64,000 nt of DNA, taken from positions 81,607-145,606 of the forward strand of contig WHVA01000283.1 in the NCBI GenBank assembly GCA_015179125.1, read 5' to 3'. Position numbers and translations under genes: made by a program. Under the pieces are notes generated by a model. It saw nothing but the letters and a program-made list of their open reading frames with translations. It had not been told where the DNA came from and ran no database searches. This DNA comes from Gautieria morchelliformis (taxonomy: Eukaryota > Basidiomycota > Agaricomycetes > Gomphales > Gomphaceae). Shown piece by piece: positions 63,769 through 64,000 of this stretch (within the stretch, counting starts at the first letter, position 1; the number at the start of each line of letters is the position of its first letter).

Positions 63769-64000
63769 CGATGGTAAAGTATGCTGATTGCTATCTTCGC
63801 TGTCAAAGGCTTTCTAATGCTCTAAGTATTAAGAAATTGTGCCACCGCACCATTAGTCGGTGTCTTTGATGCTATGGATACCGAATCGACCGAACGTGTT
63901 CTTCTCTCGCGGCCAATAGTTTGCTTTTTCTCGTCTCCGTCGAACCGTGACTCTGGAATCGGCTGAGGACTGGCCGGCGCACCATTCCAAGGCTTGGAGA
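63769..64000. other. Window end, nothing recognised
   Basis: 232 bp outside the LTR; no gene or repeat recognised. Confidence 0.4.

Overview
The window comes from a filamentous basidiomycete, most likely a mushroom-forming agaricomycete. Genes are packed tightly on both strands and split by many 46-66 bp GT..AG introns. The lineage-typical families also fit: a CxC5/CxC6 protein associated with KDZ transposases, an RTC4-like domain protein, Copia elements and a chromodomain Gypsy element. Exons were joined by hand from splice sites and family motifs, so exact borders are inferences unless a reading frame forces them.

Left two thirds (1-39309) is mainly housekeeping. In order: the 3' end of ELP3 (tRNA wobble-uridine modification), MDM12 (ER-mitochondria tether), a nucleotide-sugar transporter, two tandem alpha/beta-hydrolase copies with a stray duplicate of a helicase 5' end between them, an unrecognised small gene, the meiotic helicase MER3/HFM1, TIM54, an HYPK-like UBA protein, CKS1, the mitoribosomal protein MRP51, a 1069-residue unknown membrane protein, a Ser/Thr-rich single-pass membrane protein, a GC-rich RING membrane protein of Asi type, PGS1 (cardiolipin pathway), D-aminoacyl-tRNA deacylase, a PPIL1-like cyclophilin, CDC4 (SCF F-box/WD40) and mitoribosomal uS4m/NAM9. 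Five of these act in mitochondria (MDM12, TIM54, MRP51, PGS1, NAM9). CKS1 and CDC4 belong to the cell cycle. Several neighbours are very close: start codons 34 bp apart (DTD1/cyclophilin) and 71 bp apart (TIM54/HYPK-like), and stop codons 17 bp apart (PGS1/DTD1).

Right third (39396-64000) is repeat-rich. It holds an inverted LTR remnant, a Copia element with a 5' LTR, half-tRNA-type primer site and an uninterrupted 1273-codon Gag-Pol frame but no 3' LTR, then a CxC5/CxC6 gene converging on an RTC4-like gene. Next come two copies of an unclassified non-coding repeat (promoter-like GC block, 16-bp microsatellite-like array, AT-rich block, 21-bp minisatellite) with a Helitron-type 3' end between them. 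Last are a full-length Gypsy/chromovirus with nearly identical LTRs and, next to it, a decayed Copia in the opposite direction.

A recurrent feature is the loss of single bases in short mononucleotide runs. It breaks ELP3, both hydrolases and Gypsy pol (three times), and it dominates the differences between the two Gypsy LTRs. This looks more like base-calling or assembly error than true gene decay, so these breaks should be read with caution.
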